Below are positions 24,441 through 46,369 of a stretch of DNA of 64,000 bases, in pieces. Source of the DNA: Lates calcarifer (lineage: Eukaryota; Chordata; Actinopteri; Centropomidae); NCBI RefSeq assembly GCF_001640805.2, contig NC_066835.1, positions 2,225,269-2,289,268 on the forward strand, in the 5' to 3' direction. A program made the position numbers and the translations under genes. The notes beneath the pieces were generated by a model, which was not told where the DNA came from, made no database searches, and saw only the letters and a list, made by a program, of their open reading frames with translations. The stretch's first letter is position 1, and every line of letters starts with the position of its first letter.

Positions 24441-25260
24441 TCAACAACTCATTAATGATAGGGGTTTCCTTGTGTATTTAATATGTACACAAACTAAGAA
24501 AAATATGTTATATGTTATAAGTATATTCCTTTTTTCAGGTTGTATTGTTGCTGGAAGACATTCAAGGAAATGTAGGTAATATTTGAAATCTGCTGAGGAA
24601 ACTTTAGCTCACTAGAAAAGTCAGTTCAAATGTTTCATCACAAAATAATCCCCAGAATGCACTGAATATCATATTGACTATATACATACAAGTGTACAAA
24701 CAACCAAGAGTACAATGAAATTCTATAGGAAAGACTTAAGTCATCCAAATGAAAATTTCTTAATCATTTGCACTGACATATTTACTTTTCACTGTCCTGC
24801 TCTGATGGACCAAAACTGGTCAGTCAGAGATGACACTGCAGCTAACCATTAACATTTCCCTTAAGTCAAAAGAAGCTTGGCACTATATTTAAAAGGTCAC
24901 CATGATGATGTTTTACTGTACATATTCAGTGTCTTTTTCACAGTATTAATATAATGTTCATGATGAGTCTGCATGATAATGAGTAGAATAATAGATTAGT
25001 TTTTTCATTAAGGGACTGATAATTGAGACTACTGATAGCAGAGCACAAAGGATCAGTATTGATCATCATTAAGGATCATTAAGTTTCTATTATGTACTTG
25101 GGTTCACCATAATGCTCACTATGCTGCAGTACAATGGAGTCTAATCTACCATTTATAATAGTCTAATCTAAGCAAAGTCCCAGTGATTTGTCTTGTTTCT
25201 TGTTGTTTCGTTGTATGTGTGACCAAGACAGAAATTGTCTGGTCAAAAACCTATACCAGT

Positions 25261-25268
25261 CTACCTCA
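25261..25268 (+). promoter_or_regulatory. distal let-7 8-mer site in lin28a 3'UTR
   Basis: CTACCTCA, about 580 bases before the inferred poly(A) signal. Confidence 0.6.
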
Positions 25269-25847
25269 TGTGTGATTTGGTTTCAGACAGCTTGAGAACA
25301 GCATGTCCAAAAACCAGTTTTGTAAGTATTGTACATTTTTTATTTATTTAGTTGTCTCTTCAAATATTTATTACTTTGTTCATACAGTTCATTTTCAGTG
25401 TGATATGTGCCACCTCAAAAAACTTTTGAATTGTTATGCTTATTGTTGCTGCCAATATAATGATAGATATTATACTTTAGACCAAAGTGATGCTTTTGAA
25501 TGAAGCCTGGACTTCTCTCCAGGAGAAAGAGAAATACAAAATAATGGACAAATACACAACTAGGAAATTTTCTGCTTTCAAACAAACACCCATGTCTTGA
25601 CAGAGCAGACACACCCACAATTTTTGTCCTTCTGGAGATGTTAACTGCAGGCAAAGAGCGTCTGGACTAAACTTGTTCTTGTTGACTTTCTGGGTTTAAG
25701 TTGAATTAAGTTGAATCATTACTCTGTGGGTTGTGCTGAATTCATACTGTAGCCTTATTTAACCCAGTAAATACATTTGTGATTGCATATGGATCATTGC
25801 CTCACTTGATTTTTTTTTTGCTGATTTTCTTTTCAGCCAGCAACTGA

Positions 25848-25853
25848 AATAAA
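25848..25853 (+). terminator. lin28a poly(A) signal candidate
   Basis: AATAAA followed about 50 bases later by a GU-rich stretch (TTTGTGTTTGTTTG around 25900). It is the best match to a cleavage and polyadenylation site after the lin28a stop. Confidence 0.6.
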
Positions 25854-25919
25854 TTGTGCTGCAAAATATTGGCAAATTAAAGATCAAAAGTTTTAAAGAT
25901 TTGTGTTTGTTTGTTTTTT

Positions 25920-27700
25920 GTATTTACTTTATACTGATGGTTGTCAAACCTTCTCTAGGATGCCAATTTCACATTTTGAATCTTATTCCTGGCAATAATT
26001 GCAGACGTAATTTTCAGTGTTAACATAATTAGCAAACATTTTGGAAATAATTAAAAACTCAGGATTAGTGTAGTATTGAATTAATCTGCATTGATTTCTT
26101 TGACAAAATCTGTCATCAACTAAACTTCTGAGCTATCCAACTTAGAAATGGATGACTCAGATGTTTAAGAAAAGATTACCATGAAACCTAAACTCAAGGT
26201 GCACTTGCAAAGTTTTCATCCACATTTTGCCATCTTCTTCAAATGGCTGACAGCTCTGGGAAAAGGCTTGTCAATGGACCTTGAGTTCATTTTATTTATT
26301 AAGTTTTTAGTGAAACCACTCATGAACTTCCATGCTCAGTCTAATCATCTATTTAATTTGGGGATGGTGACGTTGAGATATTGTGCTTTGCATCATTCAA
26401 GAAATACTTTGGATTAAACTAATTTTACTTACATTAGAACAACAGCAAAATCTTACTTTCCATCCATTCATCCATCCGTCCATCCATTATGTAGGCCACT
26501 ATCTTTTGAGGGCTGGAGCCAATCTCAGCTGACACTGAGTGAGAGGTGGGGTACACCCTGTACAGATCACCAGTCCATCACAGGACTGACATATAGAGAC
26601 AAACAACCATTCACACTTGCAGACAATTTAGAGTCACCAGTTAACTTGCATGTCTTTGGACAGTGGGGGGGCTGCATTACTAGGACGAATCCCAGGCATG
26701 CAAACTCCAAAATGTTATATTATTAATGGATATGTTGCTTACAAAGAATCATTATAGAAGATCCTATCAAATAAACAAAAACATGTTTAAGCTTTGCTCG
26801 TCAGTAGGAGGAAAAACACATCTTTTATACTTATATCTATAATAATATCTATATTTAAACTTCCCAGCCTGAAGTTACTGCCACCTCGTTTTGATCTTGA
26901 AAAATACTAGACAATGAAAATCATGCCACAACAGATTTATAGACATTTAACCATTTGAATGGGCCTATCACTCATAGACAAGTTTATACACATTTAATTA
27001 TCAAAGGAAAAACATAGAAAAAAAAGGAAAAAGAAATAATTTCTGAAATAACTGCAGGGCCTTTACATTGCAAAGATTTCTGCAGGTGTTCATGTTATTA
27101 TGTCCACTCCCTGTAAGTGACAGCTCGGTTTGATGGAGGGAGGTGGACTGACTGTACTGTCTGTCTGTTGAAAAAAAATGCGGGGAACGTTGTAAAGCTA
27201 GCCAAACTTAGCATAGGGCATGGCCGGAAGTTTTGTAATTTTCTTTCAAAATATAGTTAATGAATTTGTCACCAAGGAGAAGTTGGTAGTGAACTTGTTC
27301 ATTTATAAATCTGTAAGTGTAAAAACAAGCACGTGTGAAGAGATGTTGAGCGTCAGTGGAAACTGCCATTCAAAAGGGCCTGTCATTTATGCATAATATA
27401 ATAAATAGGATTCCATTTATACAGGTTATATAGTCACTGAAAGTGACATAGATAAGACATAAATGATCAAATAATTTGCCCGTGTTTACTGTTTAACACA
27501 TAAGAATATTTTTGGGAATGATTTATTAATAAAATAGTCCTTTATTACTTTAAACTTTACTGAGTCCGAGTACACATTGATGATCTAAATGCAAAGGATG
27601 TTTTTATATTTAAAAGCACTGGAATGTTAAATTATTTATAGTACATGCAAATATATTGAATCTTGACACACCCAGAAAATATTATTATATGTATGTGTCT
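25920..27700. other. intergenic region between lin28a and pdik1l
   Basis: No coding sequence recognised. An L2-type LINE tail lies at 26461-26690; the rest is anonymous AT-rich DNA. Confidence 0.6.
26461..26690. repeat. teleost L2-type LINE 3' tail
   Basis: CCATCCATTCATCCATCC, then GGGCTGGAGCCAATCTCAGC, GGTGGGGTACACCCTG, AGTCCATCACAGG, ACAATTTAGAGTCACC and GCATGTCTTTGGAC occur in the order known for this abundant fish retroelement tail. Family assigned from memory. Confidence 0.7.
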
Positions 27701-27769
27701 TCTGTAGCGGTTTACATAATGTTTTACTGTTCTTTGAAAAAAAAAAAGGAGTTTATTTTGAAATGTGTA

Positions 27770-27950
27770 ACCGGAAGTCATCTCATTCTGTCCACCGCTG
27801 CGCTGCGCTGCACAGCAGCTGCACGCTCCCACGTCCAGTGTTTGACAAAACCTCCCCGGTTTGACTGTGCGAGCAGAACGTGTGCGGCGGTAATGGCTGC
27901 CAGGGAGAGTGAGGAAGACAACAAATGAACCCCTGAGAAACGATTCAAAG
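27770..27950 (+). promoter_or_regulatory. pdik1l promoter and non-coding exon 1 (inferred)
   Basis: A CpG-richer block begins with an ETS/GABP motif ACCGGAAGT at 27770-27778 and ends at a good donor, CAAAG|GTGAGAC, at 27951. An 11-codon upstream ORF (MAARESEEDNK, 27893-27928) with G at -3 and +4 lies inside. Next gene on this strand is pdik1l, so I infer its first exon. The in-frame TGA rules out this ATG as the kinase start. Confidence 0.5.
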
Positions 27951-28101
27951 GTGAGACTGAAAAGATGTCAACTTTCAGCATAAGAACTGCAGTCTCTTAT
28001 ACATTTAGACTATTGTCTTGGCAGCTGTGGCTACTCGTCCACTTGGCTTGCAGGTGTGTATGTTTTGAGGAATCTGGTTGGATTTGTTGATGGCACACAC
28101 A

Positions 28102-28144
28102 CATACACGCGCGCGCGCACACACACACATACACACACACACAC
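28102..28144. repeat. (CA)n/(CG)n microsatellite
   Basis: CA units interrupted by a short CGCGCGCG run, in intron 1 of the inferred pdik1l transcript. Confidence 0.9.
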
Positions 28145-29492
28145 AGGACAATAAACTGTCAGTACCTAGTGCTTATCATGCATGCTTCTTCCATGCTCTA
28201 ACGTTAGTATAATTAAGGAGCGGTGAACTTGTTTTAGGGTTGAATTATATAAGCTTGATGTAGCATGTCGATTGTGCTGGCGAGAGCTGGACTCTTTGTT
28301 AGCTGGTGTTAACGTGATTAGCTAACGTTAGCTAACCAACAACATCGTTAGCTGTCGGTGGCCAGGCCACTTAGCTGTTAGCCTGTTAGCCAATCAGCCA
28401 AGTGGATGTCTAATTATCCCGTTAGCATGTTGGCTATCATTCTTTCTGTCCAGGAGACAGCTTCTTACTCCCGACTTTTTGGAGACGTTTATCTTTCCCA
28501 AATCTGTGTGTAGTGTCCTCACATTAAAATGAAGTTTTATTATTAGTCCACTGAATGTCTCTGCACAGGTACAGGTATTTAACACTGTCAGTGTCAGTCG
28601 TCCAGTCATTTTGATTTTGACTGGCAGTTCTGTTGCAGTGCTAACTCGTGTTTTACTCTGAACTCTGTTGTTATTATTGTTATAAGTATTTCTTGCAATT
28701 GTAAACACATGATAATAAATACACAGCTGTATGTTTTTGTTAAAGGAAACTAATACATCTGTTGTAGCCTGAACAATTGTCCTTTAATTAATTAATTCAT
28801 AGAAAAGAACAACAACAACAATTTTGACAAAAAAATAAATCATCCCAGTTATTTATTAAGCAAAATGTCAGTCATTCTCCCAGCTTTTCAAATATGAAAA
28901 CTTGCTGCTTTAAATAATTCTATATCACCAATGTGGATTGTTGGTTGCACAAAATGAATAATTTAAAGACGTCACTGACGTCACTTATGATTACTCATAA
29001 AAATAATAAGCAGATTAATGCTTATATAGTCATCAGTTGCAGCCCAAGTTGCAGATACTTAACTTCTTTAATCTTTACAAGAGGTAAACACATTCCTGTT
29101 TGATCACTAAATATGAGAAAACTCTCTAAAATACGTGGTTTCCAAAAAGATCGCAAGTTGCAGCCTTAGCGCTATTCTTGATCAGGCAGGTGGAACAGGG
29201 TTATGTGACTACATGATAGGGTTGGGCAATATGTTAAAATTTTCCATCCGGCTACTGTCAGTCCAACAGCCAGCGTTTGCCGGGATATCTGTGCAGGTGT
29301 GTGTGCTGCTGCTGTTTGAAAACACGTGCCTTCACCCTATCCTCTGTTATTCGTGGACTTTGATGTGAAAATCTAATTTTACAGAAACATTGCAGGCTTT
29401 TGCCTGCTCTTTTTCAATTATACAACAATCACCCTGAGATCTTTGATAAGCAATAAGCTGTAAAGACGGGCTGAGCGGCTGTCTGACACTGA

Positions 29493-29661
29493 ATGAGTCA
29501 GATGAAGGAAGCGTCCGCCTGCAGCTTCCAGATGAACAAACAGGTAGGGATAGCATATGCTAATAAATGATCAAGGTTTGGTGTAGCTCTCAGATATGAT
29601 TTATGAATTGATGTCGCTTTTCAGGACCAGGATCAGTTGGACAGCACAGAGCGAGAGCAGA
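29493..29661 (+). CDS. candidate upstream coding exons of pdik1l (29493-29543 and 29625-29661)
   Basis: An ATG at 29493 opens 17 codons (MSQMKEASACSFQMNKQ) ending at donor CAG|GTAGGG. An 81-base intron typical of teleosts ends in CTTTTCAG. The next piece, 29625-29661, reads DQDQLDSTEREQ plus one base and ends at donor A|GTGAGT. That leftover A joins the acceptor at 32051 to make ATG-CGG-ACT-AGG-ATG, directly in frame with the kinase. The result would be a 33-residue N-terminal extension, absent in the human PDIK1L protein as I know it. The start context is weak. These may instead be untranslated exons that are open by chance. Confidence 0.35.
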
Positions 29662-31286
29662 GTGAGTGAGCTATAGAGTGAATGAAGAGAGGTCAGTGGC
29701 GATAGAGATTACTTTTGTATAAGCCTGTACATTTTTACTTACTATACCTCTAATTTAGCGAAAATAAAATGACTAAAATACCCCACGCACCCAGAAAACC
29801 AAAAACAAACAAACAAAACAACCAGCAATGGACTCAGCCAGTGCGTGCTTTTAGTGGCATAGCAAGGTCTTACCCATGCATATGCAGGGACATGCATGCC
29901 TTAACAAGGTAACATGATAACCCTGTAACAGATACCTGTTTGTGAAACTTGATCTCAATTTGTAGCCAATTCCATGACTTCAGTATATGGTGCTATTATG
30001 TGTAATGGTCACCTCAGACATACAGGACTGTAAAGGTTGGTGGTCGTGTTTGCACGGTGGTATGTGGCTTCTCTCATTTTGTTGTTCAAGTGAAAGAGAG
30101 ATTCCCATTGTTTCTGTTCTTACATGATATTCTCTGCCATCATTGGACTAATAACAAGAGAAACAGGAAGGAATGCTGTTTATTTGAGCAAAATGATGTG
30201 ATCAGTTTGGTCCAGTATCACCAATATTTAAACTGTAGGGAAAATATTTTGGTTTACTGAGGAGTTGGTTAGCATGTCAGGAAACGTGTAGAAGTGCAGA
30301 AAGAAAGTTTGTGGCTCAGAAGAAAAAAAACTATGAATTTTGTGGTTAGTGAAAGGGTTCAAATAACAGCAGTGTGACTCATATGATGTATGATTAGAGT
30401 TGGCTGTAAACAATAGTGAGAAGATTTGTGTATCTAACAGGATATGTCTGAAGTTTTAAAGTCTGTCTTAATGCAGTATCAAATTCCCACTTGACTTACA
30501 TCCTGGCTGTGAAACATTACCCTCCTAATGCATCTGCACTGGAAGAGATGGCAGACAAATTCCACATTAATTCTAAATTTTGGCTGAACCTAGTGTGAGG
30601 CTTTGGCAGAATTGAGCAGGGATCTTCATCCTGGCAGTCGCTTGTTGGTTTATTGCTGTTGATTTGTCTTGGCATCAAACGTATGTGCAACTAGTGCGTA
30701 TCCCTGCACCGTGGTTCAACAAGGAAACCGTGTCCACAGGAACACAAAGAGGTTAATTTGTACTAAAATGACTGAAACTTTAGAAGACATCCACTTCATC
30801 AGGCTAACTCAGAGTGCTTAGATCTGATATTAGCTTTGACTGAACCTCAGAATGTTTTTGTCTGGGCTGAAGCTGGACCATGCTTCTGTATGTTGCACAT
30901 CAGTGAGTGTATATTGTCGTACAGTGTCGTGCAGACACGTTGGTATGTGTATTTCTGCTATACTTGCATGGATACGTGTGTATGCTAGGAAGTGTCACAT
31001 TTAAAAATCCACAGTGTAAAAGAGAATGTAGGAAAAAAGGGTTAGACAGTTTGCTGTGCAACTAGAAGACCAAGAACTAGTATTGTATTAAGATATACCT
31101 GAAAACAAATAGGACTTACAATAATGTGTAGAATTTAAAATTTTTCACCTTTGTTGCCCAGCAGTGGTAGTAAAAGATATAATAGAAAACCGCAGGAAAA
31201 AAAGGCAGACATAGTTCAAACAGCTGACAGTGATGACAGGTAGCAAAAGCTGGTAGATGGCGATCAGCTGAGCCTGATAAAGCTCA

Positions 31287-31327
31287 AAAACCTCTGATCT
31301 AAGCTGACAGCTTAGACCAGAGGTTTT
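31287..31327. repeat. near-perfect inverted repeat, 20-bp arms, 1-nt loop
   Basis: Arms 31287-31306 and 31308-31327 pair at 19 of 20 positions around a single A. No element ends recognised outside. Confidence 0.95.
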
Positions 31328-32013
31328 CACACCTCTAGCAGTGTAGAGGGAGAGACATGGGGCCAAGATACTGTGGATCTGGTGCACCGAAAACAACAGG
31401 AAGTTGGTTATTGTAGTTTGGCTGCTGATTTGGCCCGTCAACAAACACGGTCAGCAGTTGCAGCAACAGCAGTGACACAACTCAATGTTTAGCAGCCATT
31501 TGCCAAAATTTGCGTCAAAATTTGCACTCCTATTCAGAGTCTTAACTCTGAGAAATCTGAACCCACTGTCATGATGCATGCATTTTTAGATTCAATCTGA
31601 CCTCTACTTTCCAGTAACAGATGACTATTGCAAATAAATGTCCATAAAACTGCTTAGAAATAATAACTCTAGGACTTACCCGACAACCACCATGCTTTAA
31701 AGTTTTCTTCAGTGTCACAACAATCCTCTATAGTTATCATGGATATGTAGCAAACATGAACTGCTAACAGCTAATTCTTCATACTATTAATAGTGACGGA
31801 ATAGTAACAACTATGGGCTTAAAAAACAGGGCTCAAGTTGTAGCCATAGCAACATTATACACAAACGTTGATAAGAATCTAGCAATAATAAAAGTTGTAT
31901 CTTCTTATTTCATCTGTCCAAAAATTAGGTTTCAGGTGTCTGAATAGTATTAGTCTCACAGAGCTGCTGGTGTGGCTTTAGAGAAGTCAAAGTCAACTAA
32001 GCAGAAGTAGTAA

Positions 32014-40909
<8,896 letters not shown>

Positions 40910-42450
40910 TGGACGGGCAAAGGCACCACAGACTCAGCCGATTAAGCACATGTACACATCTCATCAGCTACTGTTAATCTAGATGGTCACATAATGGGGG
41001 ATTGTTGTTTTTTTTAACTAGGGAACAATAACTAGAACTGTCATTGTTTGTACCATGGCTTAAACTTCATCCACTTTCCAAGCACATACAGTCCTCTACT
41101 AGCTTTGTCTTTATAATGAAGAGGAGAGGTGTGACTCCCACCACTGCTGCTACTCATAACTGCAGCTTAGTCTCAGGCTAATCACATCACAGCTTCCACT
41201 TCCTCCTTACAGCATCAGTCGAGCATGATGGAAGAGCAGAATGACCCCAAAATTCTTGGATTCAATTCGAAGCCAAAGTCAAAGTTAGAGTCGAACAGTT
41301 TGTCTACAAATACCATCTTGGACTAGGTGCTAATTGTTACCAAATGCAATATGAGACATTATCCTGTGATTTATACAGTGTACATCTATCTAAAGGGCCA
41401 ATATTAAAACATAGTCACCTCAATGTGTAGAATGTTTTGAAGCTGTTTGTAGCTTTGACAGAAACTGACTTACAAACTGATTTCTGCCTGGTCATTACCA
41501 CCAGCATTAATACGTGCATCCAGATTTGATTCTGTTTTGGCATCAGATGCAGATATGCCCTGAATGCTCAGGTAATAAAAACATACAGCATGATGGTATT
41601 TGTAGATAAACCTCTACTTACAAGGTCAGTTTTGGTCAGTAGCCTTAGAGGGTAAAAATACCAAACTTTGGTGCTGGAAGATAACGTTTTTTTTTTTTTT
41701 TCGTTGGTTGTTTGGGTGGAGGACATTTTATCAGTAAGTGTCCAGCCTGCAGGTGTTTGTGGTTGGTGTTTTTCCTCTTACTGCCATCGCAAACCGCAAG
41801 ATAAGTGGACTGATTCCAGACACACCCCTAACCAGTTATACTAGAATGTATAATGATCAAGGTCACCTTTATTTATATTGAGCCTTAAACACAAAACACT
41901 TCATTTAAATGACAAAGCGCTTCACACAGCTGGTGAGGGCCCAGAGGATGAGTCTGGTTTGTTACAACTTGGACAGGCTTATTTTCAGGCTTTGCACTGT
42001 TTTCACAGTTTTGGCCATTATCCCCGCTGATAATAATAATATTGTACTCGTCAAGTTAATTGACTCGCACTTTGCCCTGCCCACTTAAGTTATTCAGACA
42101 ATTAGTCATTTAATCAAATTGCACATTTATAGGAAAATGATCTGCATTTCCTGTAATGTTATGGACCCAGCAGTTATTGATTCATGGAGAGTAATCAAAA
42201 GAGTGGTCTGTAATGAAAATAATTATTAGTTGTAAAACATGCATAATGTGCCTAAGATGTTTATAATAGTAACATATTAAACTTGGACAAGCAACACAAA
42301 GGTTGAATTTATGCTTTAATGTAAGCATTTAAGCAATGTTTCACTTTCACACTAGAAAAAAAAGCTTAGGCTCTAAATGCTGTGGTATGTGACATTGATC
42401 CATGCTATATACTTGTCCCAAAAGTAAGAATAAACATTCATTTTTAAAAA
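40910..42450 (+). other. pdik1l 3'UTR and downstream flank
   Basis: Candidate poly(A) signals AATAAA lie at 41574-41579 (with a GU-rich stretch GGTATTTGTAG soon after) and 42429-42434. I cannot choose between them. No other gene recognised. Confidence 0.4.
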
Positions 42451-45400
42451 ACAGATGATTATATGCTAACTCATGGCCTTAGAGCTGACATACTACTGCC
42501 ACCCTACTGCAGTACTCTAAAGTAGGTGGAAGAGAAAACAAAGGCGTCACCCACACTCTCTGTTGTAAACATCCATCACAGTTAACAGACTAAATTCCTG
42601 GTCCAGCTTTCAGTCACTGTGCACACTGTATCTCTCCCTGTGTAAGAAGATATTATTACCAATATTTTGGGTAAACTCACTTACAGTTTCACCTCCAAAT
42701 AGTTTAGATTATCTGTCTGGTTTAGCTGTTTACAGCCTGTCTGATTGTGCCTCACTGTTGGACTGTAATTGCAGCAGTGATGCCATGTTGCCAGTTTTTG
42801 AATACAGTGTTTCCATAGCCAATAGAAATAATGTCCAAAACTATGAAAATAAAACCCAAGTTGTAGTAAACCAGAATTATCCAATCAAATTCAGAAGAAC
42901 AGAGCACACTACACTAAAGTAATTGAAAAGACATTGTGGAGTGAATCCCCTACACATGGAAAACAAATCTACTCTTGACAGAACTCCCTATGTTGCCTAA
43001 ACATATTAAATTATCTGAAGTGTGAACTGCTTGAATAAAAAGAGCAGTTACATGAATATTCACATTTGAGTCCATTTAGACAGGAGACCTGGATGAGCAA
43101 AAGGGTGAGGAATTTAATGAAAGCACTTTTATTTTGTGGTTTATATTTATTCCTAATAACTACCTACTGCATTATATGGAGGAGCTCTGTGAGGCTGGAT
43201 TGAGTGTGATAACTCTGTTGGTATTTGTTTATCAGGCGAACACAATGTCAGCCAACAGTCTACTTATGCATGCAGTGCCTCTCACCTTCAGGGAAGAAGT
43301 GAGAGAAGACACCAGCTCACACAATCCTCCATGAGCCAGAGGATCTCTGCTTTTTTCCCTGTTTTTTTTTCTTTCCTTTGACACATAATACTGTTGTGTT
43401 AAACTTGATCTCCTTTCACTGTGTCACTGCTCCTCGTTTCCTTGGGCTCTGGATCTTACAGTAATCCCTTTCTTCATGCTTCCGACAGGCTAATTCTAAG
43501 CCTATTAAGTTGTTGCACCACTTGGCAGAGGATCATGCTTGGGACACCTTTTGCCTTTCAGGTCATACATAATTTGTGCACTTTTGCTAATTTAAAAAAA
43601 ACAAACAAACAAACAAAAAAACTGTAAAACCAAACAATCTTGGCTTCTTCGTTGCTTTCAAACTGGCGGAAAATCAAATTTCCCTTGTTGCTAACATTTA
43701 TCTGACCTGGCCTTAAATTCTCCCCGTAGCTGTAATAGTTTTATTCTCCTGTCATGATGCGATTGAGATTTGCCTTATTTCAGAAATTCACTGATTTTTT
43801 TTTTCTGACACTAGAGTGGCCTCATTGTTATTGCACTCGAACACAAAATTGGCAGAAGTTGTGCTTGAGATGCACCATGTTTTACTGACTCTCAGCGAGG
43901 TGCTTTGGTATGAATAGCAATACCACAAATCAGTATTAAAATGCCTGTCTGTACTACAGGACATGTATGCTGCTTCAGACAATGTTGCTTTGCTTCAAGA
44001 ATGTGGTATTTGTGGCTCTCTGTAAATGAGCAGCAAAGTTTGGACACAAAGTAGGTCACCCATATCCTCAGAGCTCATAGCAGAGCAGAGAATGATGGGT
44101 AGAGTCATTTCCGGCTAGATATCTTCCTTTTACTTCTAGACGAGGGGGGAGGAGGAAGACACTAGGTTTCCTGTGAGGTTTGCCAAACAAATGCTAGGTC
44201 TGTGGTATCAAGAGATTTCACCCTTTGATTTATTGTATTCAATTCCTTTGCACATGTGTAAATACTGTATAGGATCAACAGGGGATGAACAAGGTTGATG
44301 TACATTTGACTGGATGTGCTCTGTTTTCAAGAGCCTGACTTCTTTGTAAATTGCTGTGATGGATTCAATTTTTCTTCAGCTCTTAATTCAGCTTCAGTTT
44401 ATTTCAATCATTGAAAAGATGTGATATATTTACAGGTTAATACTGTTGGTGTGCTAGTGATAATTGTATGTTTTACATTGGCCTATTGTTTGTGATTTTG
44501 TGTAAGCAAAGCTGGTATACAACTTGGGTCAACTTCTTTTCTGTCTGGTTCTGGACTATTTGAAAATAGAACAGTCTCCTTTGGAATTCTGGAACATCTT
44601 CAGTCAAATTCACCACTTTGCGAAGATCTGATCCAGGACCAGCATACAATGTACCATGGTAGAGCTTTGCTATCTTCTGGGACGTGAAAGGTCTCTTCCA
44701 TTACATTCAGTACCACCATATAAACCCGTAGATGCAGGATGATACAGGTTTCTTTTTCGTGCACTCGCTGGAGTGCTGCTCAGCAGTAGTGTGCTCAGTG
44801 CTGCCACCAGTGGCCTGAAACTATATATAGAAAAGTAGTTGTGTCTTATTTCCATACGATATACTACTGTGAAATTCACATCACATGGGGAAATGGAGGA
44901 GCTGCTCACTGCATAGGAAAAAACAACTACAAAGACTTGATAAGTGTTAAGTCCTTAGAAAGACATTTTGCGTTGTTTGGTCGCAGTAGCAGTTTGATGA
45001 ATGTTCAGATATACACACATTAGCTGTGTCCCAGTTATATACTACATACTGATTGTGTGGAGTGTGTACTAACTTTCATAGACTGTTTTTGCACTTAGCG
45101 TACAAGAAATACATAATTTCCTGTAGCACAAAATGATTTCCTAATAGAGAGGCAATCAAACTGCAGCTTTAGAAAACCGCTGCCAGTCACACTCCACAGA
45201 GAGGCAGCAAAATGCTTTTCCAAAAATATCATTCTTTTTCTCTGATGTGTTGTTTCCCCACTATCCATAATTAGATTCTTGCAGTTGTGAGCAGCTCTTC
45301 AGTTTGCTTTGTGCGCTGCATTATGGGAGAATAGAGTGCATCACTCACACACTGTAAAATAATACTACAAACAGAAGTTTTTTCAGTATGCATACTGACT

Positions 45401-46369
45401 GTTTTGAGTAGACTTTATTTGTTCACTTTTTCCAGTGTGAACACTCCAAACCTTCTCAGAATTTAAGTGTGAGTATGGATTTAGGACACAATTCAAATAC
45501 CAAATCCCCTTATATACTAACTACAGTATATGTGATAAGTATATAGTATGTACTGTGCTCAATTGGTAGGTCTGCACAGTATTGAACTGGGACACAGTAT
45601 TTCATTTTATTCAGTAGTATTATTTTAATTCAGCTTCTGGCCACTAGTGGCAGTAGTGAACACTCCAGGTGCTAAACAAAAGACATCTTAGCCATCAGAT
45701 CTCTCTTGGTGTGCAGTAAATCATGTTTTTAATAGCACTCTCCCCACCTTATTGGCTGCCTACTATCTGTTAGGATCTTTCAGTATTATTCCTATAAGAG
45801 CTGCTCATTGACTGAAAAGACTGAGTTGGTGAGATTGCAATGCAATGCCATAATGCATAATGAGTCCTGGATCAGAGCTGCGTTACAGTGTCCTGTGTCA
45901 GATGAAGAACACACTCGATCTGATATGAACTCACAGCCAGGCAAACTTCAGCTCTCACACTTTTGTATGAACAATTTTTGCTCCAATGTCATTGTAAGAT
46001 ATTTTGAAGAGATTAAATGAAGTTTATCAAAAGTGGCGTGAACACCTGTCAATCACTGTTGAATTGATGGATTTTTAATAAAATGAAATGGAGAAAAATA
46101 ATTGAATTGCTTTAAGGAAGTGGAGCTTGTGGACACCATTACAACTGATGATTTATTCCTCAGGCCATTTTCTTTTGCCCTGCACTGCACCATGGGTAAT
46201 TTCTGTAATTCAATTCACCTGATGGGCCTGGACATAAAGGAGCTGCAAGCAAAGTTAGCTGTTCTCACCTTGTGCTTCGAGCCTGACTGTTGTTTACCTA
46301 CAGGCTTCTGATGATCCTAAAGTGTCAAGTCAGCTACCCCTGTTACAGTTCAATTGAAGATATTTTGTC
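42450..46369. other. intergenic region between pdik1l and the rpa2-like gene
   Basis: No coding segment recognised. A MITE-like element lies at 45023-45598. The rest is anonymous AT-rich DNA. Confidence 0.55.
45023..45598. mobile_element. MITE-like element with CTGTGTCCCAGTT termini
   Basis: GCTGTGTCCCAGTT at 45023-45036 is matched by the reverse complement of AACTGGGACACAGT at 45585-45598 (13 of 14). Subterminal TATATACTACATAC-like words occur at both ends, and no coding frame lies between. The target duplication is unclear, so the superfamily is left open. Confidence 0.6.

Larger units (their letters stand above)
22506..25873 (+). other. lin28a 3'UTR (inferred extent)
   Basis: The UTR is inferred to run from the stop to a poly(A) signal at 25848-25853, about 3.3 kb, similar to the long LIN28A 3'UTR of mammals. 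let-7 8-mer matches (CTACCTCA) lie at 22572-22579 and 25261-25268, with a 7-mer (TACCTCA) at 24208-24214. A miR-125 8-mer match (CTCAGGGA) is at 23790-23797. It also contains a (CAAAA)12 tract at 23621-23680 and a dispersed repeat at 24246-24440. Presence of all sites in one transcript depends on the inferred end. Confidence 0.6.
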
